Assembly: GCF_030065535.1 (NCBI RefSeq)
Contig: NZ_JASJND010000001.1
Coordinates: 1-64,000 of the forward strand
Length of the DNA stretch: 64,000 bases
Source: Microbacterium dauci
Lineage (GTDB): Bacteria > Actinomycetota > Actinomycetes > Actinomycetales > Microbacteriaceae
Direction: 5' to 3'
The notes below the pieces were generated by a model, which did not search any database, was not told the DNA's origin, and worked only from the letters and a program-made list of their open reading frames with translations. The position numbers were made by a program, and so were the translations under genes. Each line of letters begins with the position of its first letter. Positions within the stretch are counted from its first letter, which is position 1. Positions 47,339-57,090 of the stretch are shown here, piece by piece.

Positions 47339-48280
47339 GTGCCTGAACCCGTGATCTCCGCCCAGCGGCTCGTCAAGACGTACTCGGCGAAGGGTCGCCC
47401 CGACTTCGTCGCGGTCGACGGGCTGTCGTTCGAGGTCGCGCCCGGGGAGTCGTTCGGCCTGCTCGGACCGAACGGCGCCGGCAAATCGACCACGATGAAG
47501 ATGATCGGCGCCGTCTCGACGCGGACGTCTGGCGACCTCTCGATCCTCGGGCTCGACCCTGACCGCCACGGCCCCGAGATCCGCTCGCGCCTGGGCGTCG
47601 TGCCGCAGCAGGACAACCTCGACGGCGAGCTGAACGCCCGCGAGAACCTCTACATCTACGGGCGCTATTTCGGCCTGCCCGGCAAGGTGTGCGCGCAGAA
47701 AGCCGACGAACTCCTCGCGTTCGCGCAGCTCGAGGACAAGGCCAAGCACAAGGTCGACCAGCTCTCGGGCGGCATGAAGCGGCGACTCACGATCGCGCGC
47801 GGGCTCATCAACGACCCGCGCATCCTGCTGCTCGACGAGCCGACGACGGGCCTCGACCCGCAGGCGCGGCACGTCCTCTGGGACCGCCTGTTCCGCCTCA
47901 AGGAGCGCGGCACGACGCTCGTCCTGACGACCCACTACATGGACGAGGCCGAGCAGCTCTGCGACCGGCTCATCGTCGTCGACAAGGGCCGGATCATGGC
48001 CGAGGGCACGCCCGCCTCGCTCATCCGCGAGCACTCCAGCCGTGAGGTCCTCGAAGTGCGCTTCGGCTCCGATCGCAATGCCGAGGCCGCCGAACGCCTG
48101 CAGGGTGTCGGCGACCGCGTCGAGGTGTTACCCGACCGCGTGCTCGTCTACGCCGGCGACGGCGAAGCCGCACTCGAGCGCGTGACCGCGGCGGGGCTGC
48201 AGCCGATCACGAGCCTCGTGCGTCGCTCCAGCCTCGAGGACGTCTTCCTGCGCCTGACCGGACGGTCGTTGATCGAATGA
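47339..48280 (+). CDS. ABC-2 exporter ATPase, DrrA/NodI type
   Basis: A 313-residue ATPase: GPNGAGKSTTMKMIG, QDNLDGELNARENL, LSGGMKRRLTIARGL, LLLDEPTTGLDPQ, TTHYMDEAEQLCDR, and a ~75-residue C-terminal extension typical of DrrA-like drug exporters. GTG 47339 is the start; it is divergent from the BmrA-type exporter with 54 bp between them. First of three overlapping genes. Confidence 0.93.
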   Translation: MPEPVISAQRLVKTYSAKGRPDFVAVDGLSFEVAPGESFGLLGPNGAGKSTTMKMIGAVSTRTSGDLSILGLDPDRHGPEIRSRLGVVPQQDNLDGELNARENLYIYGRYFGLPGKVCAQKADELLAFAQLEDKAKHKVDQLSGGMKRRLTIARGLINDPRILLLDEPTTGLDPQARHVLWDRLFRLKERGTTLVLTTHYMDEAEQLCDRLIVVDKGRIMAEGTPASLIREHSSREVLEVRFGSDRNAEAAERLQGVGDRVEVLPDRVLVYAGDGEAALERVTAAGLQPITSLVRRSSLEDVFLRLTGRSLIE

Positions 48281-49170
48281 GCGCCGAATCAACGGATGCC
48301 GCGACCTCGGCGCAGCCCACCCTCGACGAGCTTCGCGCCGAAGCGCTGGAGTGGGGTCGACGGCCGCGACGCCGCGGCACCTGGTACGTCACCGAGCACA
48401 TGGTCCGTGCGATGCGCGCATACGGCTGGACGATCGTGGTCGGCGCGCTCGGGCAGCCCATCCTCTACCTCCTCGGACTCGCGGCCGGGCTCGCCGCGCT
48501 CATCCAAGCGCCCATCGTCGACCGCGGCGTCGAGGTGGACTACCTCGTGTTCGTCGCGCCGGCACTGCTCGTGACGGCGGCGATCGCCGTGGCATCCGAG
48601 GAGATGACCTACCCCGTCATGGCGGGGTTCAAGTGGCGCCGCTACTTCTATGGATTCAACGCGTCGCCGCTGTCGAGCCCGCAGATCGCGAACGGCGTCA
48701 TCGTCGGTGCGACGGCGCGCATGGCGTTCGCCGTCGCGGCGTACTACCTCTTCATCTGGCTGCTCGGCGCGATCGGGGTGGGGTGGACGACCGTTCCGCA
48801 GCCGGAGACCGGATGGTTGGCGATCCCCGCCGGCATCGCGGCGGGCATGGCGTTCGGCGTGCCGCTCATGGCGTACGCCGGGTCGATCGAAGACGACAAG
48901 GGCCAGTTCGCGCTCGTGCAGCGCTTCGTGTTCATGCCGATGTTCCTCTTCTCGGGCACGTTCTACCCGCTCGACACCCTGCCGGTGTGGTTGCAGTGGA
49001 TCGGCTGGATCTCGCCGCTGTGGCACGGCGCCGAGCTCGGCCGCCTCGCCACCTACGGCGCAGCCGTACCGCCCGCGATGGTGGGCGTCCACATCGCCTA
49101 CCTCGTCGTCCTCACCGGCATCGGCTACCTCTGGGGCAGCAAGATCTTCATCGAAAGGCTCGCGAAGTGA
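48277..49170 (+). CDS. ABC-2 type permease 1
   Basis: A 297-residue membrane protein with six predicted segments, starting MSAESTDAATSAQPTLDELR. The block FMPMFLFSGTFYPLDTLPVWLQ is the NodJ/DrrB-type C-terminal signature. ATGA overlaps on both sides couple it to the ATPase and the second permease. Confidence 0.92.
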   Translation: MSAESTDAATSAQPTLDELRAEALEWGRRPRRRGTWYVTEHMVRAMRAYGWTIVVGALGQPILYLLGLAAGLAALIQAPIVDRGVEVDYLVFVAPALLVTAAIAVASEEMTYPVMAGFKWRRYFYGFNASPLSSPQIANGVIVGATARMAFAVAAYYLFIWLLGAIGVGWTTVPQPETGWLAIPAGIAAGMAFGVPLMAYAGSIEDDKGQFALVQRFVFMPMFLFSGTFYPLDTLPVWLQWIGWISPLWHGAELGRLATYGAAVPPAMVGVHIAYLVVLTGIGYLWGSKIFIERLAK

Positions 49171-49982
49171 CCGCCGTGGCATCCGTCTCGCGGCGCGGCG
49201 GCGTCCGCGCGCTGTGGGCGGGCAACCCCGGCGCTGTCGTGCAGCGCGGGTTCCTCGCGGCGCGCTCGTCGAGCTGGGTTGTCGTGCTGTCGGGCTTCTT
49301 CGAGCCGGTGTTCTACCTCGCCTCGATGGGGCTCGGCCTCGGAGCCCTCATCGGCGACGTCCAGACCGCGCAGGGCGTGGACGTCTCGTACGCCGCGTTC
49401 ATCGCGCCGGCCCTGCTCGCGGTGTCGGCGATGAACGGCGCCGTCTACGACTCGACGTGGAACGTCTTCTTCAAGCTCAATTACGGCAAGCTCTACGAGG
49501 GCATGCTCGCGACCTCGCTCGGGCCGCTCGACGTCGCCCTCGGTGAGATTCTCTACGCCCTGCTGCGCGGGCTGCTGTACGCGACCGGCTTCATGGTCAT
49601 CATGCAGATCCTCGGCCTCAACCTCGCGGCGACCGCGATCCTCGCGCTGCCGGCGGTGCTGCTCATCGCGTTCGGGTTCGCGAGCCTCGGCATGGCGATC
49701 ACGAGCTATATGAAGACGTTCCAGCAGATGGACTGGATCAACTTCGTCATGCTGCCGATGTTCCTCTTCTCGGCGACGTTCTACCCGATCTCCGTCTACC
49801 CGCAGTGGGTGCAGTCCATCGTGATGGCGTTGCCGCTGTGGCACGGGGTCGAGCTCATCCGAGGCCTGACCACCGGCATCCTGCACATCGGGATGCTGTG
49901 GCATGTCCGGTACTACGTCGTGATGATCGCTGTCGGGCTGGTCTTCACGACCAAGCGCCTGCGGGCGCTGTTCCTCGACTGA
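49167..49982 (+). CDS. ABC-2 type permease 2
   Basis: A 271-residue paralogue of the preceding permease (LPMFLFSATFYPISVYPQWV, GVELIRGLTTG), start GTG 49167 overlapping the upstream stop (GTGA). Two different permeases with one ATPase indicate a heterodimeric channel exporting a drug, polysaccharide or lipid. It ends 3 bp from the convergent oxidoreductase gene. Confidence 0.92.
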   Translation: MTAVASVSRRGGVRALWAGNPGAVVQRGFLAARSSSWVVVLSGFFEPVFYLASMGLGLGALIGDVQTAQGVDVSYAAFIAPALLAVSAMNGAVYDSTWNVFFKLNYGKLYEGMLATSLGPLDVALGEILYALLRGLLYATGFMVIMQILGLNLAATAILALPAVLLIAFGFASLGMAITSYMKTFQQMDWINFVMLPMFLFSATFYPISVYPQWVQSIVMALPLWHGVELIRGLTTGILHIGMLWHVRYYVVMIAVGLVFTTKRLRALFLD

Positions 49983-49985
49983 CGC

Positions 49986-50978
49986 TCAGCGTCCCGATTC
50001 CATGACCTCGCGCGCCTTGCGGATGCGGCGAGGGTTGACCGGATGCGTCGCGAGCACGACCTTGCCGCGCGAGTGCAGCTTCTGCAGGTCGTCGTATGCT
50101 TCGGCGACGTCGGCGAGCGGGTAGAAGCCCGACACGAGGACGTTGACCGCCCGCTTCTCGGCGAGCTCGACGACCTTGCGCAGCTGGTCGGTGCCGTGGG
50201 CGACAGCCGCGGGGTCGTCCGACAGCAGGGCGACCTCGCGCTCGCGACGGTCGGGGCTCGAGCGGAACTTGCTCGCGGGGACGCCCAGGGCTTCGGCGAT
50301 CTCGTGTCCGTCCTGCCCGAAGTTGTCGATGTACGCGCTGACCCCGTCGGGGGCGAGGGCGCGGATCCGGTCGACGATCCCCTCGCCGTAGCGCACCGGC
50401 TTCACGCCGAGCTGACGCAGGTAGTCGAAGTTGCGGTCGCCGCACGTCCCGATCACGCGAGCACCGCGGTGCATGGCGATCTGCGCCTCGATGCTGCCGA
50501 CACCGCCCGCGGCGGCTGAGACGACCACCGTGTCGCCGACGCCCACCTTCAGTTCGTCGAGGATGTCGAGGGCCGTCGTGCCGGCCAGGTACAGACCGCC
50601 CGCGGTCTCGAACGTGACGTTCTTAGGCTTGCGCACGAGCCGGTCGGTCGACACTGTGAGGTGGCTGGCCTGCGCTCCCGAGCGGACGTGACCGACGACG
50701 TCGCTGCCGACGGGGAAGCCCGCCGTGTCGGGGCCGACGGCGATCACGGTGCCGGCGAAGCAGCTGCCGGATCGGCGGGGGAACGGGTCGTCCCATTCCT
50801 TCTCGGCGCCCGAGCGGACGAAGCCGTCGATGTGGTTGAGGCCCATCGTCATGACCTCGACGGTCACCTCGCCCGGGCCGGGCTCCGGAAGGGGGCGGGT
50901 GACGAGGTGGAGCACCTCGGGTCCGCCGGTCTCGTCGTACTCGACGACCGATGCCTGTGTGACCTTCTTGATTGCCAT
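49986..50978 (-). CDS. Medium-chain NAD(P)-dependent oxidoreductase, quinone-reductase type
   Basis: A 330-residue GroES-like plus Rossmann protein. VVEYDETGGPEVLHL and PGPGEVTVEVMTMGLNHID are the quinone oxidoreductase-like N-terminus; VVVSAAAGGVGSIEAQIAMH is the NADP loop. Catalytic zinc ligands are absent, so a zinc-independent NADPH:quinone or enone reductase is likely. ATG 50978 follows GTGAGGAG. Confidence 0.88.
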   Translation of the reverse strand: MAIKKVTQASVVEYDETGGPEVLHLVTRPLPEPGPGEVTVEVMTMGLNHIDGFVRSGAEKEWDDPFPRRSGSCFAGTVIAVGPDTAGFPVGSDVVGHVRSGAQASHLTVSTDRLVRKPKNVTFETAGGLYLAGTTALDILDELKVGVGDTVVVSAAAGGVGSIEAQIAMHRGARVIGTCGDRNFDYLRQLGVKPVRYGEGIVDRIRALAPDGVSAYIDNFGQDGHEIAEALGVPASKFRSSPDRREREVALLSDDPAAVAHGTDQLRKVVELAEKRAVNVLVSGFYPLADVAEAYDDLQKLHSRGKVVLATHPVNPRRIRKAREVMESGR

Positions 50979-51048
50979 CGTCCACTCCTCACGTGCCTGT
51001 GGGGCCGACGATAGCCCTGCGCCTGGCCGCAGGGGAGGTCTTGACAGA

Positions 51049-51090
51049 CGGATGCCGCGCCCCTCCCGGTGGGGTGGGGCGCGGCATCCG
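51049..51090. terminator. Terminator after the MFS symporter gene
   Basis: Arms CGGATGCCGCGCCCC (51049-51063) and GGGGCGCGGCATCCG (51076-51090), 16 bp past the symporter stop on the minus strand. The stem is again built on the GGATGCC/GGCATCC word. Confidence 0.8.
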
Positions 51091-51105
51091 CTCCTCGGGG
51101 TCGGG

Positions 51106-52560
51106 TCAGCGTGCGCCGAGGTCGACGTGTCCGATGTTCGTCTCGTACTCGACGTCCTTCGTCTCCTTCGACAGCCACAGGGCGATGAAGGTGAGGACGG
51201 CGGAGCCCGACAGGTAGACGCCGACGAGCCACGGCGAGCCACCGGCGGCGGCCCAGAGGGCGGTCGCGACGATCGGGGCGAGCGCGGCGCCGAGGATCGA
51301 CGACACGTTGTACGAGATCGCCGACCCGGTGTACCGGACGTTCGTCGGGAACAGCTCGGGGAGCAGGGCCCCCATCGGACCGAACGTCGCACCCATGAGC
51401 ATGAACCCGAAGATCAGGAAGGCCTGCACGAGGGCGCCGCTGAACTTCGGGTCGAGCTGCGGCAGAAGGAAGACGTTGAAGAGCAGACCGAAGACGGCGA
51501 TCACCCCCGTGATCCACAGCAGCAGGCGGCGACGGCCGATCGTGTCGGCGACGGGGCCCGAGAGCAGCGTGAAGACGCCGAAGAAGACGACACCGAGGAT
51601 CTGCATGATGACGAAGTCCGTGTACCCGAACCCGAGGCCCGGCACGTAGGTGGACGCGTCGAACGCCGTGCCCGCAGCCTCCGCTGCGGCGGCGGCTCCC
51701 TCGGTCGTAGCCTTCGTGCCGTAGGCGAGGGTGAAGCTCGTCATCAGGTAGAAGAGCACGTACGTGGCGAGCATGATGAACGTGCCGAGGATCAGTTGCT
51801 TCCAGTGGCGACGGACGACCTCGCCGAGGGGGAACTTGCGGATTGCGCCCGTCTTCTCGGCCTTGGCGAACGTCTCGGACTCGACGAGCTTGAGACGCAC
51901 GTACAGGCCGACGATCACCATGACCGCCGAGAACAGGAAGGGCACGCGCCAGCCCCACGCGAGGAACTCCTCGCTGCGCTGCGCGGGGCCGTCGGGGTGC
52001 GGCAGCAGGAAGTAGATCACCAGGAACACGGTGTTCGCGATGATGAAGCCGATGGGTGCACCCAGCTGCGGGAACGTGCCGTACCAGGCGCGCTTGCCCT
52101 GCGGGGCGTTCTCGGTGGCGACCAGCGCCGCACCCGACCACTCCCCGCCGAGCGCGAAGCCCTGGGCGAGGCGGAGGACCAGCAGCAGGATCGGGGCGAG
52201 CACGCCCACCTGGTCGAAGGTCGGCAGGAGGCCAATGAGGAAGGTCGCGACACCCATCGTGAGGAGGGAGCCGACGAGGGTCGCTTTGCGGCCGAACTTG
52301 TCGCCGAAGTGGCCGAACACCACGGCACCGACGGGACGGGCGACCATGGCGGCGCCGAAGATGCTGAACGAGAGCAGCAGGTTGGTGGTGTCGTTCCCGG
52401 CGGGGAAGAACAGGATGGGGAAGACGAGGACGGCGGCGGTCGCGTAGACGTAGAAGTCGTAGAACTCGATCGTCGTGCCGACGAGGCTGGCGGTGATGAC
52501 GCGGGAGCGCGGATTGGCGGGGGCGGCGGATGCCGCGGGTGCTGCAGATGCAGAGGACAT
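51106..52560 (-). CDS. MFS metabolite:H+ symporter
   Basis: A 484-residue transporter with twelve membrane segments. ASLVGTTIEFYDFYVYATAA at the first helix, GHFGDKFGRKATLVGSL and RLAQGFALGGEWSGAALVATE are the metabolite:H+ symporter (ShiA/ProP/KgtP) signatures. The substrate is a dicarboxylate, shikimate, betaine or similar; it cannot be told apart here. No partner enzyme gene is adjacent. The 174 bp upstream show no further gene. Confidence 0.92.
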   Translation of the reverse strand: MSSASAAPAASAAPANPRSRVITASLVGTTIEFYDFYVYATAAVLVFPILFFPAGNDTTNLLLSFSIFGAAMVARPVGAVVFGHFGDKFGRKATLVGSLLTMGVATFLIGLLPTFDQVGVLAPILLLVLRLAQGFALGGEWSGAALVATENAPQGKRAWYGTFPQLGAPIGFIIANTVFLVIYFLLPHPDGPAQRSEEFLAWGWRVPFLFSAVMVIVGLYVRLKLVESETFAKAEKTGAIRKFPLGEVVRRHWKQLILGTFIMLATYVLFYLMTSFTLAYGTKATTEGAAAAAEAAGTAFDASTYVPGLGFGYTDFVIMQILGVVFFGVFTLLSGPVADTIGRRRLLLWITGVIAVFGLLFNVFLLPQLDPKFSGALVQAFLIFGFMLMGATFGPMGALLPELFPTNVRYTGSAISYNVSSILGAALAPIVATALWAAAGGSPWLVGVYLSGSAVLTFIALWLSKETKDVEYETNIGHVDLGAR

Positions 52561-52734
52561 GCGGAAGACCTGTCGAGAGGAAAAGCGAAACGGTCCTCGT
52601 GGGACACGTCGGCGGCGGACGTCCGGGCGCGGGTGATGCCACGGACATCACAACACTGGGAGACCGAGCGCCGGCTGGATCGCCGACGCACAACGCTCGA
52701 GTCTACGCCCGCCGATATCCGCGGGAGGCCATGG

Positions 52735-53085
52735 TCAGCGCCAGATGACCGCGAGGCCGGCGTTCAGCAGCGTCAGGCCGCCGATCGCCCAGAAGATGCC
52801 GGCCGGGACGGCGCCCGACTTCCGCTCACGCGCGGCGCCTGCGCCGAGGAGGCCGCCGATGAGGATGAGGACGACGAGCTTGATGCCGATCTTCATGTAG
52901 TTGAGGTCGTGGGCGAGGCCCCACGGCGCGGACAATGCGAGTCCGGCGACCAGGGCGATCGCGAGCCCCCAGTGCATGAGGCGGGTCACGCGGCGCTTGC
53001 CGACAGCTTCGACGATCCAGGCGCCGAAGATCGTCGCGAAACCGACGAGGTGAATCAGGACGACGATGCTGCGCAGGATCTCCAT
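52735..53085 (-). CDS. Small four-helix membrane protein
   Basis: A 116-residue integral membrane protein (SIVVLIHLVGFATIFGAWIV, LAIALVAGLALSAPWG, IGIKLVVLILIGGLLGAGAA, AIGGLTLLNAGLAVIW). Conserved His and Trp in the first segments resemble small membrane proteins often annotated as Fe-S or DUF2269-like; the identity is uncertain. It ends the minus-strand group that includes the rib operon, about 60 bp after ribH. Confidence 0.65.
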   Translation of the reverse strand: MEILRSIVVLIHLVGFATIFGAWIVEAVGKRRVTRLMHWGLAIALVAGLALSAPWGLAHDLNYMKIGIKLVVLILIGGLLGAGAARERKSGAVPAGIFWAIGGLTLLNAGLAVIWR

Positions 53086-53145
53086 GCCATCAGGCTACCT
53101 GAAGGTGACGCGGCGCGCACGCATCCGACCAACGGATGCCACGCC

Positions 53146-53619
53146 TCAGGCGCGCAGCTCCCGCAGGGTGATCGCGGTGCGCAGCGCGGCATCTGCCGCT
53201 TCTGCGCCCTTGTCCTCCTTCGAGCCCTCGAGGCCGGCGCGGTCGAGGCCCTGCTGCTCGTCGTCCAACGTCAGCACGCCGAAGCCGACGGGCTTGCCGG
53301 TGTCGAGGGCGACGCGGGTGAGTCCGTCCGTCGCGGCCGACGAGACGAAGTCGAAGTGCGGGGTTCCACCGCGGATGATGACGCCCAGCGCGACGGCCGC
53401 GTCGGCACCGGCGTCGAGCGCGGCCTTGGCGGCGACGGGCAGCTCGAACGAGCCCGGTACGCGCACGAGGCGCCACGTGGCGCCCGAGGCGTCGAGGATG
53501 CGCTTCGCGCCTGCGATCAGGCCGTCGGTGATCGTGTCGTGCCACTGCCCGGCGATCACGACGACGGACAGGCCGCTCGCGTCGACCGCTTCGGCCCGGG
53601 GCGCTCCGTGTCCGCTCAT
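53146..53619 (-). CDS. ribH: 6,7-dimethyl-8-ribityllumazine synthase
   Basis: A 157-residue subunit joining ribityl-aminouracil and dihydroxybutanone phosphate. [36 protein letters not shown] and [20 protein letters not shown] are the substrate-binding blocks. It overlaps ribBA by 4 bp and is the last rib gene of the operon. Confidence 0.96.
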   Translation of the reverse strand: MSGHGAPRAEAVDASGLSVVVIAGQWHDTITDGLIAGAKRILDASGATWRLVRVPGSFELPVAAKAALDAGADAAVALGVIIRGGTPHFDFVSSAATDGLTRVALDTGKPVGFGVLTLDDEQQGLDRAGLEGSKEDKGAEAADAALRTAITLRELRA

Positions 53620-54896
53620 GCGGTGTGCTCCTCACTGTGCGCGAGGGCCTCGCGCAGTTCGTCGGCGTCGATGATGTGGCCCATGCGGTCGGCCTTCGTC
53701 GCCAGGTACTGGTGGTTGTTCGCGCCGACCCCGACCAGCAGGGGCACCTGGTCGACGATGGTGAGACCTAGGGCACGCAGCTGCGCGACCTTGTCGGTGT
53801 TGTTGGTCAGCAGACGGATCTGCTTCACGCCGAGGTCGGACAGGATGCCGGCGGCCGCCGCGTAGTCGCGGGCGTCGGCCGGCAGGCCGAGCGCGAGGTT
53901 CGCATCGACGGTGTCGAGGCCCCGCTCCTGCAGGCTGTACGCGCGCAGCTTGTTGATGAGGCCGATACCGCGCCCCTCGTGGCCGCGCATGTAGATGACG
54001 ACGCCGCCGTCCTGCTCGATCGTGTCGAGCGCCGCCTCGAGCTGCGGTCCGCACTCGCACTTGAGCGAGCCGAACGCCTCACCCGTGAGGCACTCGGAAT
54101 GCACGCGCACGAGCGGTGCCTCCTCGGTGAGGTCGCCCGAGACGACGGCGATGTGGTCGGTGCCGGTGATCCGGTCCTTGTAGGCGAGGAACCGGAACTG
54201 GCCGTGCGAGGTGGGGACCGTCGCCTCGGCGCGCAGGCTCACGCGGCGCTTGGCGGTGTGGTCGGTGTGGGCGGCGGTGCCGTCGCCGTCGGCCGCGCTG
54301 ACGTGCGCGATGAGCTGCTCGATCGTGATGACGGGGATGCCTTCGCGCTCGCCCATCTCGAGGAGCCCCGGCATCCGCATCATGCTGCCGTCGTCGGCGA
54401 CGACCTCGCCGATCACGGCGACCGGCTGCAGGCCCGCGAGCTGCATGAGCTCGACGGCGGCCTCGGTGTGGCCGGCTCGCTCGCGCACGCCGCCGTCGAC
54501 GGCGCGCAAGGGGAGTACGTGCCCCGGGCGGATGAGCGAGGACGGCACCGAGTCCGGGTCGGCGAGCACGTTGGCCGTGCGGGCACGGTCCGAGGCGCTG
54601 ATGCCGGTCGTGACGCCCTCCGCGGCGTCGACGCTCACCGTGTACGCCGTGCTCCGGGCATCCTGGTTCTGCTCGACCATGGGAGGCAGGTCGAGGCGGT
54701 CGGCCCAGTCGGCCGGCATCGGGGCGCACAGGAACCCGCTGGACCAGCGGATGGTCCACGCGAGCCACTCCGGCGAGGCGAGCTCGGCGGACAGGATGAT
54801 GTCGCCCTCGTTCTCGCGGCTCTCGTCGTCGGCGACCAGGATCGGTCGGCCTTCCTTGAGGGCTGCCAGGGCGTCGGGGATGGACGAAAGGCTCAT
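53616..54896 (-). CDS. ribBA: Bifunctional DHBP synthase/GTP cyclohydrolase II
   Basis: A 426-residue fusion. Residues ~1-205 are DHBP synthase ([47 protein letters not shown]); ~210-425 are GTP cyclohydrolase II with zinc ligands in [18 protein letters not shown] and [16 protein letters not shown]. It supplies both branches of riboflavin synthesis. It overlaps ribE and ribH. Confidence 0.97.
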   Translation of the reverse strand: MSLSSIPDALAALKEGRPILVADDESRENEGDIILSAELASPEWLAWTIRWSSGFLCAPMPADWADRLDLPPMVEQNQDARSTAYTVSVDAAEGVTTGISASDRARTANVLADPDSVPSSLIRPGHVLPLRAVDGGVRERAGHTEAAVELMQLAGLQPVAVIGEVVADDGSMMRMPGLLEMGEREGIPVITIEQLIAHVSAADGDGTAAHTDHTAKRRVSLRAEATVPTSHGQFRFLAYKDRITGTDHIAVVSGDLTEEAPLVRVHSECLTGEAFGSLKCECGPQLEAALDTIEQDGGVVIYMRGHEGRGIGLINKLRAYSLQERGLDTVDANLALGLPADARDYAAAAGILSDLGVKQIRLLTNNTDKVAQLRALGLTIVDQVPLLVGVGANNHQYLATKADRMGHIIDADELREALAHSEEHTA

Positions 54897-55540
54897 CGGG
54901 AGCCTCCTTCTTCTGCGGACGGGATGCCGTCGGGTGAGGCGAATCGGAGCAGGCGCTGCACGTGCCGCGCCAGGATGTCGGTTTCGAGGTTGACGCGGTC
55001 GCCGGGGGCGAGCGTGCCGAGGGTGGTCACCTCGAGCGTCTCGGGGATGAGGGAGATCTCGAACCAGTGCGACGCGGCGTCGGGCTCGGACACGTCCGAG
55101 ACGGTGAGCGAGACGCCCTGGACCGTGATGGACCCCTTGTCGACGACGAGCGGGGCGAGGTGGTCCGGCAGCGAGACGCGGATGACGCGCCACTGCTCGC
55201 CGGGGCGGACCTCGAGGACCTCGCCCGTGCCGTCGACGTGTCCCTGCACGATGTGTCCGCCGAGGCGCGTGTGCGCGGCGAGGGCACGCTCGACGTTGAC
55301 TCGAGAGTCGACCCCGAGGGTGCCGAGCGTCGACATGTCGAGCGTCTGCTTCATGACGTCGGCCGTGAACCCCTCGGAGGTCTGGTCGGTGACCGTCAGG
55401 CAGACGCCGCTGATCGAGATCGAGTCGCCGCGCTGCGCGTCCGAGACGGCGAGGGGCGCGCGCACGGTGAGACGCACGCCATCCCCGGAGGGGTCGACGG
55501 CGGTGATCGTGCCCTGCTCTTCGATGATGCCGGTGAACAT
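54893..55540 (-). CDS. ribE: Riboflavin synthase alpha chain
   Basis: A 215-residue protein made of two lumazine-binding repeats (MFTGIIEEQGTITAVDPSGD, GDSISISGVCLTVTDQTSEG and the second GHIVQGHVDGTGEVL). It dismutates two lumazines to riboflavin. The start is adjacent to the ribD stop and the end overlaps ribBA. Confidence 0.97.
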   Translation of the reverse strand: MFTGIIEEQGTITAVDPSGDGVRLTVRAPLAVSDAQRGDSISISGVCLTVTDQTSEGFTADVMKQTLDMSTLGTLGVDSRVNVERALAAHTRLGGHIVQGHVDGTGEVLEVRPGEQWRVIRVSLPDHLAPLVVDKGSITVQGVSLTVSDVSEPDAASHWFEISLIPETLEVTTLGTLAPGDRVNLETDILARHVQRLLRFASPDGIPSAEEGGSR

Positions 55541-56574
55541 CAGGGAGCCTCCTTCGGAGTGGCGACGACGAGGAGGTCGTCGCCGAGTCGTTCGATGGCG
55601 CGCACGTCGAGGCGGCGCTGCGCGGCGATGGTGGGGATGCCGAGGTCGCCGACGGCGAGCTTGTCGCCGCCGAGCAGGGTTGGGGCGAGGTAGACGAGCA
55701 CCTCGTCGACGAGCCCGGCGCGCAGGAACGAGCTGGCGAGCGTCGGGCCGCCCTCGACGAACACGCGGTGCGCGCCGAGTTCGCGGAGGCGGTCGAGCAG
55801 GTCGGGGAGGTCGTCGCCCTCGTCCTGCATGAACGGTCGCGGGTGCTGCCGCAGACGTGCGTCCTGGGGGACAGCGCGCGTGCCGACCACGACCGGGCGC
55901 GGTTGGTCATCGTACAGCGAGCCGTCTTCGCGACGTGCGGTCAGGGCGGGGTCGTCGGCGAGCACGGTGCCGGTGCCGGCGACGATCGCGTCGGCCTCGG
56001 CACGTCGGCGGTGGACGTCGGCGCGGGCGACGGGTCCCGTGATCCACTGACTGGTGCCGTCGGATGCCGCGGCGCGGCCGTCGAGCGACTGCGCCCACTT
56101 CACGGTGACGTGGGGCCGCCCGAGGCGCTGCACGTCGAGCCACGACGCCAGCAGGGCCTCGCCCTCGGCCAGGCCCTCGCCGGCGACGACCTCGACGCCC
56201 GCGTCGCGAAGCCGCTGGGCGCCGCCCGACGAGGCGTCGCCCGGGTCGCTCACGGCGTAGACCACGCGGGTGATCCCCGCCTCGAGCAGCGCGACCGCGC
56301 ACGGGCCGGTGCGTCCGGTGTGGTTGCACGGCTCGAGCGTCACAACGGCGGTCGCGCCGCGCGCGGCATCCGGTGTCAGCTTCGACAGCGCATCGACCTC
56401 AGCGTGCGGCGTGCCGGCTCCGCGGTGCCACCCCTCGGCGAGCACGTCGCCGGCGGGGGAGAGGATCACCGCGCCCACCTGCGGGTTCAGGCCGCGCGGG
56501 CCTTCGAGCGCGAGCGCGAACGCGCGACGCATCGCGTCGTGCTCTGCAGCTGTGGCGCTCATCCGGATCCTCAC
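55540..56574 (-). CDS. ribD: Riboflavin-specific deaminase/reductase
   Basis: A 344-residue fusion: deaminase with zinc ligands HAEVDAL and TLEPCNHTGRTGPC, then a DHFR-like reductase (TVKWAQSLDGRAAASDGTSQ, VFVEGGPTLASSFL). The start is GTG 56574 or ATG 56562 (MSATAAEHDAMRRAF); both have purine-rich sites upstream. First gene behind the FMN riboswitch. Confidence 0.95.
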   Translation of the reverse strand: MRIRMSATAAEHDAMRRAFALALEGPRGLNPQVGAVILSPAGDVLAEGWHRGAGTPHAEVDALSKLTPDAARGATAVVTLEPCNHTGRTGPCAVALLEAGITRVVYAVSDPGDASSGGAQRLRDAGVEVVAGEGLAEGEALLASWLDVQRLGRPHVTVKWAQSLDGRAAASDGTSQWITGPVARADVHRRRAEADAIVAGTGTVLADDPALTARREDGSLYDDQPRPVVVGTRAVPQDARLRQHPRPFMQDEGDDLPDLLDRLRELGAHRVFVEGGPTLASSFLRAGLVDEVLVYLAPTLLGGDKLAVGDLGIPTIAAQRRLDVRAIERLGDDLLVVATPKEAP

Positions 56575-56640
56575 GATGGGTTCTCCGGGGCGTGGCGCAG
56601 GTGCGAAGGGTCCGCCGACGACATCGGCGAACCTCTCGTG

Positions 56641-56774
56641 CTGCCTCCCATCCGGACTCGCGACTCACGTCGCATCACCGTCGGTCCCGGATTTCCACCG
56701 GATCAGCCGAGCCCCGAAGGACCCCGCTCGCGGACTGTCACCGCCGGTTCGGATTCACACCGACCCCGGAGCAC
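56641..56774 (-). ncRNA. FMN riboswitch (RFN element)
   Basis: On the minus strand the segment starts GTGCTCCGGGGTCGGTGTGA, continues with AACCGGCGGTGACAGTCCGC and GATCCGGTGGAAATCCGGGA, includes CCGACGGTGA, and ends near GTCCGGATGGGAGGCAG. These are the conserved RFN helices. It lies 66 bp before ribD and should lower rib operon expression when FMN is plentiful. Confidence 0.95.
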
Positions 56775-56852
56775 GTTTCTTGCTCTCGAGTGTAGTCAAC
56801 CGGGTGGTCGCTGTTTCATTCCCCGGATCAACACGATTCGTCGCAGACGGTG

Positions 56853-57090
56853 TCAGGCGCTGGCCCGCCACACCACCGGGCAGTCGAGCACGACGCCGGT
56901 GTCCGCAGACGGCGCGCCGCGGAGCTGCCGCAGCACCGCGTCGGCGGCGGCCCGGCCGAGCGTGCTCGCCGGCTGTCGGACGGTCGACAACGGCGGATCG
57001 CACCGCAGTGCCCAGGTGCTGTCATCGAAGCCGACGACCCCGACGTCGTCCGGGATGCGCCGGCCACTCGCCTGCAGCACATCCATCGCC
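56853..57090 (-). pseudogene. LacI-family regulator, C-terminal fragment
   Basis: The frame AMDVLQASGRRIPDDVGVVG, FDDSTWALRCDPPLSTVRQP and ASTLGRAAADAVLRQL is the C-terminal ~78 residues of a LacI-type repressor. The helix-turn-helix and most of the effector domain are missing; the open frame joins permease sequence at about 57091. It cannot bind DNA and is a relic. Confidence 0.85.
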